Below the pieces are notes generated by a model. The model was given only the letters and a program-made list of their open reading frames with translations. It did no database searches and had not been told where the DNA came from. Shown here piece after piece: positions 26,451 through 35,631 of a stretch of DNA of 64,000 nucleotides. Every line of letters starts with the position of its first letter. Position 1 is the first letter of the stretch. Source of the stretch: Microtetraspora malaysiensis (GTDB lineage Bacteria > Actinomycetota > Actinomycetes > Streptosporangiales > Streptosporangiaceae); NCBI RefSeq assembly GCF_001528665.1, contig NZ_BBYJ01000007.1, positions 207,953 through 271,952 of the forward strand, read 5' to 3'. Position numbers and translations under genes: made by a program.

Positions 26451-27392
26451 ATGGCCATCCCGGACCTCACCGCACACAGCATGGCTGCCAAGTACGCGGT
26501 CCTCGTAGACGTCGGTTACCTGTACGCGGCGGCCGGCGAAGTCCTACTGGGGGCGAAAGAGCGCAAAGAGTACCGAGTCGCCGCGGACGAGCTGATCCAG
26601 TCGCTGCAGAAGCACGCGCTGGAGCGCATTCCCGGCGAGCTGCTGCGCGTCTACTGGTACGACGCCGCGCGGGACCGGGTCCCGACCGTGGACCAGCGCG
26701 TGATCGCCCAGCTTCCCTGGGTGAAGGTACGGCTTGGCAACCTGAACGCGCGTGGCCAGCAGAAAGGCGTGGACGCCCAGATCCGCAGCGACCTGGAAGC
26801 CCTCGCCCGGCACCACGCCGTCAGCGACACCGTGCTGATCGCGGGCGATGAGGACATGGTTCCCGCGGTCGAGGCCGCGCAGGCATACGGCGTACGTGTT
26901 CATCTTTGGGGGGTTGAGCCGCCGTTCGGCACCAACCAGGCCGAGCGGCTGGTGTGGGAGTCCGACACCGTCGAGATATTGAGCGCCGATTTTCTCCGTC
27001 CCTACTTCAACCGCGCGCCCGTCCCCGTCCCCGTGCCCGTCACGCCCGCGCCGTCACCGGCGCAGGTGTTCGCCGGCCGTACGGTCAAGCCGGTGCCGAA
27101 GGCGCCGGTCGGGCAGATCACCAAGCTGGGGCCCGGGCGGCCGCACGTGGAGGAGGTCGGCGAGCACGTCGCGCAGAAATGGATCCTCACTCGGGGCCGC
27201 GACAACATCCGGGACCTGCTTCCCGGGCCCATCCTGCCGACCGTGATCGACACCGAGCTGCTGATCGAGGCGGAGAAGGAGCTGGGCCACTCGCTGCGCC
27301 CGTACCCGGAGGCGCGGGTGTGGCTGCGGGACGGCTTCTGGGCCAGGGTCTACCGCGAGTTCGACCTCGGGGTCGGCGTCTCAAGCAAGTGA
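26451..27392 (+). CDS. NYN-domain (PIN-like) putative ribonuclease
   Basis: This 313-aa protein's first 180 residues form a NYN/LabA-like PIN domain. The acidic metal-site residues are Asp20 (VLVDVGYLY), Asp108 (KGVDAQIRSDLEAL) and Asp133/Asp135 (IAGDEDMVPAVEAAQAYG). Such domains cleave RNA or act in RNA processing. A Pro/Val-rich linker (VPVPVPVTPAPSP, about 190-205) joins it to a C-terminal helical domain with no recognisable family (about 235-313). The ribosome site CTGGAGGACAAC supports the ATG start. No toxin-antitoxin partner is adjacent, so a toxin role is not suggested. Confidence 0.85.
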   Translation: MAIPDLTAHSMAAKYAVLVDVGYLYAAAGEVLLGAKERKEYRVAADELIQSLQKHALERIPGELLRVYWYDAARDRVPTVDQRVIAQLPWVKVRLGNLNARGQQKGVDAQIRSDLEALARHHAVSDTVLIAGDEDMVPAVEAAQAYGVRVHLWGVEPPFGTNQAERLVWESDTVEILSADFLRPYFNRAPVPVPVPVTPAPSPAQVFAGRTVKPVPKAPVGQITKLGPGRPHVEEVGEHVAQKWILTRGRDNIRDLLPGPILPTVIDTELLIEAEKELGHSLRPYPEARVWLRDGFWARVYREFDLGVGVSSK

Positions 27393-27568
27393 CCGCCCGG
27401 CCGCGGCAGGAGAACGCGGCCGGGAGGTGTGCGACGACCGCGGGCGGCGGGTTCCGGCGCGCCCGCGCCGGGGACGGCGGAGCGGCCGGCGCCGGGCGTG
27501 ACCGGCCTCGACGGTGCGGTCCGATTTCCGCCGGTGCGTAGGGGCGGACAGGGCATAACGTCGAATAC

Positions 27569-29071
27569 GTGAGCACCCGAGAACTTGACTTCGACTCGTG
27601 CTACGCGGCGGCCTCCGCCCGCGATTCCCGCTTCGACGGGCGTTTCTACACGGCGGTCACCTCCACGGGCATCTACTGCCGACCGATCTGCCCGGCCAGG
27701 ACTCCGGCGCGGAAGAACGTCCGGTTCTACCATCACGCCGCCGGCGCCGAGGCCGCGGGCTTCCGTCCCTGCCGCCGGTGCCGCCCCGAGCTGAGTCCGG
27801 GCGCGCCCGGCTGGAACGTACGGGCCGATCTCGTCGGACGGGCGCTCCGCCTGATCAGCGACGGCGACGCCGACGACCACGGCGTCGCCGGGCTCGCGCG
27901 GCGGCTCAACGTCACCGAACGCCACCTCCACCGGCTGTTCGTCGCCGAGTTGGGCACCGGGCCGCTCGCCGTCGCCAGGACCAGGCGGCTGCTGCTGGCC
28001 AAGCAACTGCTCACCGAGACACACCTGCCGATGACCGACGTCGCGTTCGCGGCGGGCTTCGGCAGCGTCCGCCAGTTCAACGCCGCCATGAAGGAGTCGT
28101 ACGGCTTCGCCCCCGGCGACCTCAGGAAGGCGAACGGGCCGATGGGCGGCGCGCCGGGATCGCGCCTGCTCCCCCACGGGCTCACGCTGCGGCTGCACTA
28201 CCGTCCTCCCTACGACGCGGCGGCGCTGTTCCGCTATCTGGCCGCCCGCGCCATTCCGGGCACGGAGGCGGTCACCCAGCCGGACGAGCAGAGCGAGGGG
28301 AGCTACCTGCGGGCCGTCCCCGGCGGCTGGATCGCGCTGGCCCCCATGGCCGACCACATCCGGCTCACCGTATGTACCGGCGACACGCGGCAGCTCGCCC
28401 GGATCGTGGCCCGCTGCCGCCGCCTGCTCGACCTGGACGCCGACCCCGAGGCGATCGCCGCGGTGCTCGGCACGACGTCCGTCGGCCCGCTGGTCGAACG
28501 GCGTCCAGGGCTGCGCGTGCCGGGCGCGTTCGACGGCTTCGAGCTGGCCGTACGCGCCGTGGTGGGGCAGCAGATCTCCGTCGCCGGGGCGCGGACGCTG
28601 CTCGGCCGCATCGCGGCCCGGGCGGGCACCACCACCACCGCGCCCGGCCAGGACGGGGCGGACGGTGAACCCGCCTCGCCGGTGACGACGCTCTTCCCGA
28701 CGGCCGAGCGCCTCGCCGAGGCCGACCTCGACGGCATCGGGCTCACCCGGCGCCGGGTCGCCACGCTGCGGGCGCTCGCCGAGGCGGTCGCCGAGGGCCG
28801 GATCGACCTCGACGGCGCCGAGGACGTCCCGGAGACGACGGCCAAGCTGCTCACGATCCCGGGCATCGGCCCGTGGACCGCGAGCTACGTCGCGCTGCGC
28901 GCGCTCGGCGACCCGGACGCCTGGCCGGGCGGCGACCTTGTGCTGAAGAAGACCATGCAGTGCCTCGGCATCCCGGCCGATCACGCGGAGCGGTGGCGGC
29001 CCTGGCGGGCGTACGCGGCGCTCCATCTGTGGAGCTCGACCTCCGACCCGGCCGCCGTCTGCGCCATCTGA
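27569..29071 (+). CDS. alkA: Ada-type regulator fused to 3-methyladenine DNA glycosylase
   Basis: This 500-aa repair protein has four parts: an Ada N-terminal zinc/methyl-acceptor domain (Cys37, Cys41, Cys68, Cys71; Cys37 is the likely methyl acceptor), an AraC helix-turn-helix (LARRLNVTERHLHRLF and AGFGSVRQFNAAMKESYG), an AlkA N-terminal domain, and an HhH-GPD glycosylase (LTIPGIGPWTASYVALRA, catalytic Asp456 in GGDLVLKK). It would sense methylphosphotriesters, activate repair genes and excise alkylated bases. A methylguanine methyltransferase gene follows 65 bp downstream, so the pair forms an adaptive-response unit. Confidence 0.95.
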   Translation: MSTRELDFDSCYAAASARDSRFDGRFYTAVTSTGIYCRPICPARTPARKNVRFYHHAAGAEAAGFRPCRRCRPELSPGAPGWNVRADLVGRALRLISDGDADDHGVAGLARRLNVTERHLHRLFVAELGTGPLAVARTRRLLLAKQLLTETHLPMTDVAFAAGFGSVRQFNAAMKESYGFAPGDLRKANGPMGGAPGSRLLPHGLTLRLHYRPPYDAAALFRYLAARAIPGTEAVTQPDEQSEGSYLRAVPGGWIALAPMADHIRLTVCTGDTRQLARIVARCRRLLDLDADPEAIAAVLGTTSVGPLVERRPGLRVPGAFDGFELAVRAVVGQQISVAGARTLLGRIAARAGTTTTAPGQDGADGEPASPVTTLFPTAERLAEADLDGIGLTRRRVATLRALAEAVAEGRIDLDGAEDVPETTAKLLTIPGIGPWTASYVALRALGDPDAWPGGDLVLKKTMQCLGIPADHAERWRPWRAYAALHLWSSTSDPAAVCAI

Positions 29072-29107
29072 AGAACATCGGACAAGAACGCCAGACAGGA
29101 GGGAGCG

Positions 29108-29126
29108 GCGGGCCGGTCCGGCCCGC
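29108..29126. other. GC-rich inverted repeat between alkA and ogt
   Basis: GCGGGCCG-GT-CCGGCCCGC is nearly perfect and lies just upstream of the ogt start. It may fold over the leader and weaken translation, or attenuate read-through. No T-run is present. Confidence 0.4.
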
Positions 29127-29136
29127 CGCTATCGAA

Positions 29137-29640
29137 ATGATCGTTGCTCAAGTGCTGTCCACCCCCGTGGGTCCGATGAGCGTGCTCGCGCGGAACGGCG
29201 TCGTCGTCGCGGCCGGGTTCTGTCCGGACCCCCGCGACCAGTTCGTCCGCCTGCCGGCCGCGCTCCAGGAGCTGCCGCTGGTCGAGGGCGACCTCGGCGA
29301 CGTCGCGCAGGCCGTCCGCGCCTATCTGGACGGCGAGCTCGACGCCCTGGACCGGGTCCCGACGACACAGCCGGGAACTTCGACGCGGCAGCGTCTCTAC
29401 ACGGCGCTGCGCAGCGTGCCCGCCGGCACCACCGTGTCGTACGGCACGCTGGCCGAGATGGCGGGGCTGCCGAAGACGGCGGCCCGGGCCGCGGGGTCGG
29501 CGTGCGCGCAGAATTTGATCGCGCCGTTCGTCCCGTGCCACCGCGTCCTGCCCACGACGGGCGGGTTCGGCGGCTACTACTACGGCGTGCCGGTGAAGGA
29601 GTGGCTGCTCGCCCACGAAAGCCGCCGGCCCGCCTCCTGA
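29137..29640 (+). CDS. ogt: Methylated-DNA--protein-cysteine methyltransferase
   Basis: This 167-aa suicide enzyme removes methyl groups from O6-methylguanine. The acceptor is Cys134 in FVPCHRVLP, and the DNA-binding segment TTVSYGTLAEMAGLPKTAARA precedes it. The glycine-rich TGGFGGYYYGVPVKEWLL is also present. ATG at 29137 is the only sensible start, although it lacks a clear Shine-Dalgarno. It follows the Ada-AlkA gene on the same strand and converges on the exported-protein gene at the end of the Tad operon. Confidence 0.93.
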   Translation: MIVAQVLSTPVGPMSVLARNGVVVAAGFCPDPRDQFVRLPAALQELPLVEGDLGDVAQAVRAYLDGELDALDRVPTTQPGTSTRQRLYTALRSVPAGTTVSYGTLAEMAGLPKTAARAAGSACAQNLIAPFVPCHRVLPTTGGFGGYYYGVPVKEWLLAHESRRPAS

Positions 29641-29650
29641 CGACAGGGCC

Positions 29651-29687
29651 GCCGGCCGGGGCGCGGCTACGGGCCCCCGGCCGTCAG
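29651..29687. terminator. Possible terminator between ogt and the Tad operon end
   Basis: GGCCGGGGC and GCCCCCGGCC form a GC-rich stem with a loop of about 15 nt in the gap between the convergent genes. The stem runs into the last codons of the minus-strand gene. Confidence 0.45.
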
Positions 29688-30691
29688 CCGGTGACGACGG
29701 ACTGGACCTCACCGACGGGGACGTCCCTGGTGACCGTGGCCCGCAGCGGCGTGTACGCGATGGGCGCACCGCCCTGGCCGACCGCGCCGGTCACCGGCCA
29801 CACGGCGGTGACGGTCATGGTGTACACCTGGCGCGGCAGGTCGATCGAGGCCCTCAGGTAGCGGACGCCGCAGGTGAAGTCGCCGCCCTTGGCGTACGGG
29901 TGCCCGGTGGCGCCGCAGCTCTGGCGCACCTCGGCGCGGTCGGACGTGGTGCCCGCGTCGATCTCGATGTTCTTCAGCGTGGCGGTCACCGTCGCGCTCA
30001 TCACGCCGGGCAGGGTGGCGGTCACCGAGCGGGTCACCGGTCCCGCGCCGTCCAGCCAGACCCAGGTCGGCAGGTTGACGAAGCTCCGGGCGTCCGGGCT
30101 GAGCTTGAGCTTCGGCTCGGGGACGGTCAGCGCGGCCCGCGCGATCTGCAGCAGTTCCTCCGGGGTGATGCCCGCGGGAGGGGTCTGGCCGTTCTGCACC
30201 CACACGGCCGGGGTGAGCGCGCCGGCGCAGGCCAACCCGTTCGGGTCGGCGTCGTTGTACGCGGGGCGCCACCAGCGCCCCTCCTGCCCCAGCTTGTCGC
30301 GGTAGCGCTGGAGGAGGCCGTTCGTGTCCCCGCCGGAGCCGGCGAGGTCGGGGTCGGCCCCCAGCGCGTGGCGCAGCGCCTCGTCCTGCTCGCGCACCAT
30401 CTCATCGGCGTTCTTGTACGGCTCATACCAGCAGGGGCGCGGGATCCGATAGCCGTCGCCCTTCGCGCCTCCGCCGCCGAGGCCGTTGCCGGACAGCACG
30501 ATGGAGGAGTTCCTCAGCCGGATCCCGGCGGTGCGGCCCTCCTGGAACCCCTCGGCGGTCGGACGGCCCGGCCCCGGAGTCGGAGCCGCCGACACGGCGG
30601 CGCGCGCGGCCGGAGACAGGGACAGGACCAGGGCGAGGGGCAGGGCCAGAACCGCGGCCAGGGGCCGGGACCGGGCGGCGGACGATCTCAT
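29684..30691 (-). CDS. Exported protein encoded at the end of the Tad operon
   Basis: This encodes a 335-aa secreted protein of unknown function. ATG at 30691 overlaps the stop of the upstream lipoprotein by four bases (ATGA) and has GAAGAGGTG before it. A signal peptide (RPLAAVLALPLALVLSLSPA) ends near ARA-33. The mature chain has Cys-containing segments (PRPCWYEP, GLACAGALTP, RQSCGATG, FTCGVRYL) that may form two disulfides, and its second half looks beta-rich (SVTATLPGVMSATVTATLKN). No known catalytic motif is visible. Its position suggests a role at the cell surface with the pilus, which is inference. Confidence 0.8.
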   Translation of the reverse strand: MRSSAARSRPLAAVLALPLALVLSLSPAARAAVSAAPTPGPGRPTAEGFQEGRTAGIRLRNSSIVLSGNGLGGGGAKGDGYRIPRPCWYEPYKNADEMVREQDEALRHALGADPDLAGSGGDTNGLLQRYRDKLGQEGRWWRPAYNDADPNGLACAGALTPAVWVQNGQTPPAGITPEELLQIARAALTVPEPKLKLSPDARSFVNLPTWVWLDGAGPVTRSVTATLPGVMSATVTATLKNIEIDAGTTSDRAEVRQSCGATGHPYAKGGDFTCGVRYLRASIDLPRQVYTMTVTAVWPVTGAVGQGGAPIAYTPLRATVTRDVPVGEVQSVVTG

Positions 30692-31461
30692 CGGACGCAC
30701 CTCTTCGCGGACGCGGCGGGATAGGTGGCGAGGCGGAACAGCCTGACCCGCCAGACGCCGTGCTCGTCCCGGCCGATCGACCCGGCCCACAGGTAGGTCG
30801 AAAGCGGCGGCCGGGTCCAGCCCGGCTGGTCCGCGATCGGCTGCCCGGCCAGGTCGGTCATCCGGATCCCCGACTCGTCCACGCAGCCGAGCACCAGCAC
30901 GCCCATCCGGTCGCCGATCGTGACCTCGGAGTCGATCCGCAGCGCGTAGAGCCGGGCCACGCCGCGCGCGGAGCGTCCGCGATCGCGGAACGCGTTCAGG
31001 CGGGTCGCGATGTCGCCGACGGCGCTCTCCTCCACCTTCTGGAGGTAGGAGCGGTCCCGTCCGCCGCTGGTGACGGCCCGCCACATGGCGGTGTAGCTCT
31101 CGGCGTACGTGCGGAGCGCTCCGGCCACGTGGGGGTCGGTCCCCGCGGGCCACTCGATCTCGACGCGTACTCCGTCGCCGGCCGCGACCCGCTCGGTGCC
31201 CGGGCCGATCGGCGACTCCGTGGGACGGCCGGGGCCGGCGCCGGGCGACGTCCCGCCCACGGCGGTCGCGAGGGCTCCGGCCGGCTCGAACCGCGGCTCC
31301 GGGTGAGACGGGGCGCAGGCTGCGGCGATGAGACCGCCGGCCAGCACGGCGGCGGCGAACCGGACGTCACGTCGCACCGGCGGCCTCCTCACCGCGGAAC
31401 GCGGGTACGGCCGGCCCGCGCCCCCGCCGATCCGCCGCCGGGGCCGTCCGGAGCTCGTCAC
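30688..31461 (-). CDS. Putative lipoprotein in the Tad operon
   Basis: This encodes a 257-aa protein. GTG at 31461 overlaps the preceding stop by four bases (GTGA). A hydrophobic stretch FAAAVLAGGLIAAAC ends in a lipobox-like IAAAC at about residue 48, giving a lipid anchor. The long Arg-rich N-terminus before it is unusual, and a later GTG nearer RRDVRFAAAV is possible. The mature part has helical segments and a C-terminal strand region (GVWRVRLFRLATYPAA). No family is recognised. It is cotranscribed with the pilus genes. Confidence 0.75.
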   Translation of the reverse strand: MTSSGRPRRRIGGGAGRPYPRSAVRRPPVRRDVRFAAAVLAGGLIAAACAPSHPEPRFEPAGALATAVGGTSPGAGPGRPTESPIGPGTERVAAGDGVRVEIEWPAGTDPHVAGALRTYAESYTAMWRAVTSGGRDRSYLQKVEESAVGDIATRLNAFRDRGRSARGVARLYALRIDSEVTIGDRMGVLVLGCVDESGIRMTDLAGQPIADQPGWTRPPLSTYLWAGSIGRDEHGVWRVRLFRLATYPAASAKRCVR

Positions 31462-34400
31462 GCGAGCCGCGGGGCGCCGAGGTCCGACGCGAGGTCGCGG
31501 CGCCAGTCGGGGAGCAGCTCATCGATCAGCGCCTCCGTTTCGGGAGCCATGCCGCCTCCGTACGGATGGGAGGCGGCCCTTCGGTGCAGGCCGTCGACCA
31601 CGGCGCGCAACCGCGTGGGGTCGCCCGTGGCGTGCGCGGCCCGCAGCAGGTCGCGCCACAGGCCCTCGTCGTCGGCGGCGAGGAGCAGCCCGGCCCGGGC
31701 CGCCGCGACCGCCGACTCGGCCTCGCCGCGGGCCAGCCGCAGCTCGCCGAGGCGGTGCGCGGCGTCGGCCACGGCCGCGGTGACGTCGTACTCCAGGGAG
31801 TCGGCGGCGAGCCAGGCGTACCGGCCCGCCGGACGGCCGGCCAGCAGCGGCCCGCGCACCAGCCCCACCGCCTTCTCCAGGAGGAGGACCTCCGCCTCGG
31901 GATGCTGGTCGCGGGATCGGCGGACCAGCTCCTGGAACAGGTGCCAGTCGCTCCTGATCTCGGGGCCGAGCCGCAGCCGTCCCGAGTCGTCCCGCTCGAC
32001 GTGGGGGCGGCCCTCGTCGTCGGCGCCGAGCCAGTCGACGACGCGGGCGATGGCGGCGTCGCGGACCGCCGCCTGCGCGCCGCGCGGCCACAGGACGCCG
32101 CCGAGCACGACGGGGTGGACCCCCGCCGGGTGCGCGGCCAGGTAGACGACCATCTCGTGGGCGAGCGCCGCCCTGCCCTCCTCCAGGGACGGCGCCGGGC
32201 CGATCTCGATCGGGCCGAGGATGCGGACCTCGATCGACGGGGGCGCGTCGGGCACCCGCACCTCGGGCTCGGGCAGCGGCTCGCCGTCCATCCGCTGGGC
32301 CGTACGGAACAGGTCGACGACGGCGGCGTAATGGCGGCGCGGGAGGAGCTGGGCGTCGACCTCGAAGCCGAGCGCGTCGATCCTGGCCCGGTCGTCGCCG
32401 GTGATCTCCCAGGTCCAGGTCGCGTGCGCCGTGCCGCCCGCCACGACGTAGCCGGTGGCCGTACGGGTGGCCTTGCCGAGCATGGCGAGGCGGCGCGCCT
32501 CGTCCTCGTCCGGGCGGATCGCGGAGAGCAGGTAGTGGGGCGTCCAGGCCGGGTCGGCGACCCGGGAGCGGACCCGCCCGGTGAGGACGTCTCCGCTCTC
32601 CCGCGCGGCGCGTTCCTCCAACTCGGGCAGGACCTCGGCGAGGCTGCCCGCGACGCGGATGCGGTCGGGGGCGATCAGGGTGAGCTCCTCGCCGAAGCCG
32701 ACGAGGGTGAGCCGCATGTGATCCGACCAGCGGTTGGTGGCCAGCTCGACGGCGAGCGCGGACATGGCGGCCACGGTCTGCGGACCCTCCATCGCGACGA
32801 CGCCCTGCGCGGCCTCCAGGTCCACGAGGACCCGGCCGCCGTCGGCGGCGCCCAGCGAGACGAGCCCCGGGTACGGAGCGGGCGCCCCGGCGACCTCCCC
32901 CTCGTCGATCCGGCGTCCCTCCTGGGCGGGGAGCCGCCAGACCTGCCCGCCGTCGCACGCCTCCCAGGGCGCGGGCGCGTCCAGGTCGGCGGGGTGGATC
33001 CACAGGTCCAGCCCCCTGCTGGACAGGTGGACCGCGTAGATCGTCGGCGGACGCCGGTCCTGCTCGGCGAGCAGCCGGCCCAGCAGACGCAGGCCGAGGT
33101 CGAGCATGCGGCTGCCCGGCGCGTCGGCCCCGAGGCGGATCGCCACCTCGGCCCGCGCGGCGTCCCCTCGCGGCGGGACCACCCGGCGGCCGAACGCCCG
33201 CCGCCAGAGCTGCTCCCTGCGCCGCCGTCCGAGCAGGGCCAGCAGCCCGGCCGCCACCAGCGACGCCGCCGCGAGGTAGTCGGCCAGGTCGAGCCCGGCG
33301 TCGTCCTCCTGGGCGTGGCGTCCGGACAGGGAAGGCTCGCCGTCCGTCCGCCTCTCCTGCGACGGGTGCAGCGAGCCGTCCGACGAGCGGGACGGCGGAT
33401 GGCCGGCGGTCTCCTCGCCGCGCCACTCGGGCAGGGCGGGCGGCGGCAACCGGACCTCGTCCTTTCCCGCCCTCGCGTCGCCCTTCGCGTCCATGTCGTG
33501 GCCCAGGCCGTCGCTCAGGTCACCGTGCGTGTCGGACGGCATCCGGGGGTGGTGGTCCAGCGTGACCGGCCGGTCCTCATCTATCGGGACGATCAGGACG
33601 TTCCGCGCGTCGTCCGGCATGTCGAGGACCCATCCGGGCCGGATCAGGTCGGCCATCCGCAACCGGCTGCCGTCGGGCTGCTGCTTGTGCTGGTTGAGCC
33701 GGAAGATCTCCGGATAGCGGCGGCCCTCGCCGAGACACTTCTCGGCGATCTCCCAGAGGCTCTCGTGGTGCCGCCCGTGCGGGGGTTGCACGACGTAGAC
33801 CTTCTTCACCTCGCGCGCCTGCAGCGGCGGCCGGTCCTCGGCCGTGACGACCGGCGCCGACAGCGTGGCGGCCTGCGGGCGGATCGCCGGCGGCTGGCCT
33901 CCTCCCGTCACGGGCCCGATCACCGGGCCGGCCACCGCCGCCGCGGCGAAGAGCAGCAGCACGGCTGAGACGAGCCGGTTGGCGAGCGCCTGGGTGCCGC
34001 CGGACAGGGGCACCCGCGCGGGCATGCCCACCCGGCGGATGCCCGCGTACACCTCCGCGATCACGCAGACGAACAGCTGCAGCCAGGCCAACCACACCAG
34101 CAGGACGAGGATCGCGGTGACCGTCTCGGGGCCGACGTCGCTCGTGAGCAGGTCGAGGTCGCGCAGCTCGGGCCGCAGCGGCGGCCCGGCCAGCCGGATC
34201 AGCGCGTACGGCACGCCGCCCACCAGGGCGACCAGGGCCAGCAGCGCGGTGATCCCGGCGAGGACGTCGCGGGCCGTACGGCGCGGCGGGATTCGGGCCG
34301 GGCGGCGGAGCGCGGACCGGCGGCCGGGCTGCCGGTTCGGGTGGCGGCCGGGGTGTTGGGGCGCGCCGAAGGCGGGCCGGTCGCCTTCTCGCGTGGCGGA

Positions 34401-34673
34401 CCGGCCGGGCCGCTCGGGCCCGTCGCCGTACGGCATGGAGGAGCGCGGCCGCTCCCGGGTGGAGCGCTCCGATTCGCCGCCGTACGACCGGGTGGAGCGT
34501 CCGTCCGGCGGCGCGGGGTCGCGGGACGGCGGGAACGCGGGCGGCAGCGGCGCGCGCTGCCCGGGAGGGCGGCCGCCTCCGGGAGGGCGCCCCCCGCCCG
34601 GCGGGCGTCCCGCTCCCCTGGGCCGGCGCGGCGAGTCCGAGCCGCGCGACCACGAGTTCCCGTCATCGGTCAT
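31458..34673 (-). CDS. LysM-BTAD membrane protein associated with Tad pilus
   Basis: This 1071-aa protein has an unusual order. It starts with a Gly/Pro/Arg-rich cytoplasmic head (1-130), then about three membrane helices (135-260). A LysM-like domain follows (about 288-350; HESLWEIAEKCLGEGRRYPE), then a spacer, another membrane helix (about 458-480), and a long region with a bacterial transcriptional activator (BTAD-type TPR) domain near 811-1065 (SIEVRILGPIEIGP). BTAD is normally found in SARP regulators, but no DNA-binding winged helix was recognised. ATG 34673 overlaps the previous stop by four bases. Similar genes often accompany actinobacterial Tad loci. It may couple cell-wall binding to regulation or assembly of the pilus (inference). 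Confidence 0.85.
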   Translation of the reverse strand: MTDDGNSWSRGSDSPRRPRGAGRPPGGGRPPGGGRPPGQRAPLPPAFPPSRDPAPPDGRSTRSYGGESERSTRERPRSSMPYGDGPERPGRSATREGDRPAFGAPQHPGRHPNRQPGRRSALRRPARIPPRRTARDVLAGITALLALVALVGGVPYALIRLAGPPLRPELRDLDLLTSDVGPETVTAILVLLVWLAWLQLFVCVIAEVYAGIRRVGMPARVPLSGGTQALANRLVSAVLLLFAAAAVAGPVIGPVTGGGQPPAIRPQAATLSAPVVTAEDRPPLQAREVKKVYVVQPPHGRHHESLWEIAEKCLGEGRRYPEIFRLNQHKQQPDGSRLRMADLIRPGWVLDMPDDARNVLIVPIDEDRPVTLDHHPRMPSDTHGDLSDGLGHDMDAKGDARAGKDEVRLPPPALPEWRGEETAGHPPSRSSDGSLHPSQERRTDGEPSLSGRHAQEDDAGLDLADYLAAASLVAAGLLALLGRRRREQLWRRAFGRRVVPPRGDAARAEVAIRLGADAPGSRMLDLGLRLLGRLLAEQDRRPPTIYAVHLSSRGLDLWIHPADLDAPAPWEACDGGQVWRLPAQEGRRIDEGEVAGAPAPYPGLVSLGAADGGRVLVDLEAAQGVVAMEGPQTVAAMSALAVELATNRWSDHMRLTLVGFGEELTLIAPDRIRVAGSLAEVLPELEERAARESGDVLTGRVRSRVADPAWTPHYLLSAIRPDEDEARRLAMLGKATRTATGYVVAGGTAHATWTWEITGDDRARIDALGFEVDAQLLPRRHYAAVVDLFRTAQRMDGEPLPEPEVRVPDAPPSIEVRILGPIEIGPAPSLEEGRAALAHEMVVYLAAHPAGVHPVVLGGVLWPRGAQAAVRDAAIARVVDWLGADDEGRPHVERDDSGRLRLGPEIRSDWHLFQELVRRSRDQHPEAEVLLLEKAVGLVRGPLLAGRPAGRYAWLAADSLEYDVTAAVADAAHRLGELRLARGEAESAVAAARAGLLLAADDEGLWRDLLRAAHATGDPTRLRAVVDGLHRRAASHPYGGGMAPETEALIDELLPDWRRDLASDLGAPRLA

Positions 34674-35197
34674 ACGTCCCCCGCGTCCCCCGCGTCCGGC
34701 CCGGCGGTGGCGGTCGCCGCCGCCTCCGAGCCGCCGAATCCGAGCATCGACAGGAAGATGGCGTCCCATCGCACGCCGACCTCGACCGTCACCTCCGCCT
34801 GGCCCCCGCCGATCTCGCACCGCCTCATCTGTACGTTCGGGTCGTCGTGGGCCGCCGCGATCTCGCGCGCCCGGCCGCACACCGTGCCCTCGTCGGCGAG
34901 CAGCCGGACCCGGCCGTCGGCCCGCAGCGCCTCGACGTCGATCTGGTCCGCCGCCGCGCGCGCGGCCTGCTCGGCGACATCGGCCGCCCTGAGCCGGGCG
35001 TTGATGGCCGCGCCGCCGTCCACGAGCAGCCCCGCGAGCAGGAACACGGCCACGGAGAAGACGACCACGAAGACCGACATCGACCCCCGCTCTCCTCCAG
35101 GGGTGGTGGGGTGTCCGCTCGCTCGCCCCCGGTGAACGTGTAGGGACAGCGCCCTGGACGACGGGACGCGGCCGAGCCGGTCGGGTGTCGTGGTCAC
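34670..35197 (-). CDS. TadG/TadE-like pilus assembly protein
   Basis: This encodes a 175-aa protein. GTG at 35197 overlaps the preceding stop by four bases. After about 40 hydrophilic residues comes the Tad pseudopilin-type N-terminal helix GSMSVFVVVFSVAVFLLAGL followed by DGGAAINARLRAADVAEQAA. It belongs to the TadG-like group that anchors minor pilins at the membrane and carries a short extracytoplasmic domain with one Cys pair (GTVCGRAR, MRRCEIGG). It is third in a series of three pseudopilin genes. Confidence 0.82.
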   Translation of the reverse strand: MTTTPDRLGRVPSSRALSLHVHRGRASGHPTTPGGERGSMSVFVVVFSVAVFLLAGLLVDGGAAINARLRAADVAEQAARAAADQIDVEALRADGRVRLLADEGTVCGRAREIAAAHDDPNVQMRRCEIGGGQAEVTVEVGVRWDAIFLSMLGFGGSEAAATATAGPDAGDAGDV

Positions 35198-35631
35198 TCC
35201 ACCCTCCGGAACTGCTCCAGCGGCGCGACGGACGTCCCCTTCATCCGCCGGGCCGCGCCGAAGCCGAGGAAGTCGAGGTTCAGCTCGCACGTCACCGCGA
35301 CGTGGACGACGCCGCCTTCCTTCCACTCGGTGCCGGACAGGCCGACCTGGGGGTCGCACTCGCCGGAGAGCGCCGCCTTGGCCGTCTCGGCGGCGGCCGA
35401 CTCCGCCTCGGCCCGGGTCCGCTGGACGGACGCGGCGCGGGCCGCGTCCCTGGCCGCGCCGTTGACCTCTCCCTGCGCCTCGACGACCCGCCCCGCGCCC
35501 ACGAGGAACATGAGGAAGAGCAGGAGGACGGGCGCGAGCATGACCGTCTCGACCGTCATCGACCCGGCGTCCGGGGGGCGGCGGCGGGCGGTGGCGGCGC
35601 GGGCGGGCGGGCGCCGTACGGACCGGGTCAC
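35194..35631 (-). CDS. TadE-like minor pseudopilin
   Basis: This 145-aa protein begins at GTG 35631, overlapping the upstream stop (GTGA). The helix begins GSMTVETVMLAPVLLLFLMF, with the Glu at the fifth position expected of TadE, followed by GRVVEAQGEVNGAARDAARA. It is likely processed and inserted in the membrane as a minor pilus component. It has two extracytoplasmic cysteines (SGECDPQ and VTCELN). Confidence 0.85.
   Translation of the reverse strand: MTRSVRRPPARAATARRRPPDAGSMTVETVMLAPVLLLFLMFLVGAGRVVEAQGEVNGAARDAARAASVQRTRAEAESAAAETAKAALSGECDPQVGLSGTEWKEGGVVHVAVTCELNLDFLGFGAARRMKGTSVAPLEQFRRVE

Noticed and set aside
26451-27392. PIN-type toxin of a toxin-antitoxin pair
   Set aside because: The protein is long, with a second domain, and no small antitoxin gene is adjacent.
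31566-33968. 800-codon frame antisense to the LysM-BTAD gene
   Set aside because: Shadow frame without motifs; the minus-strand gene is fixed by 4-nt overlaps at both ends.
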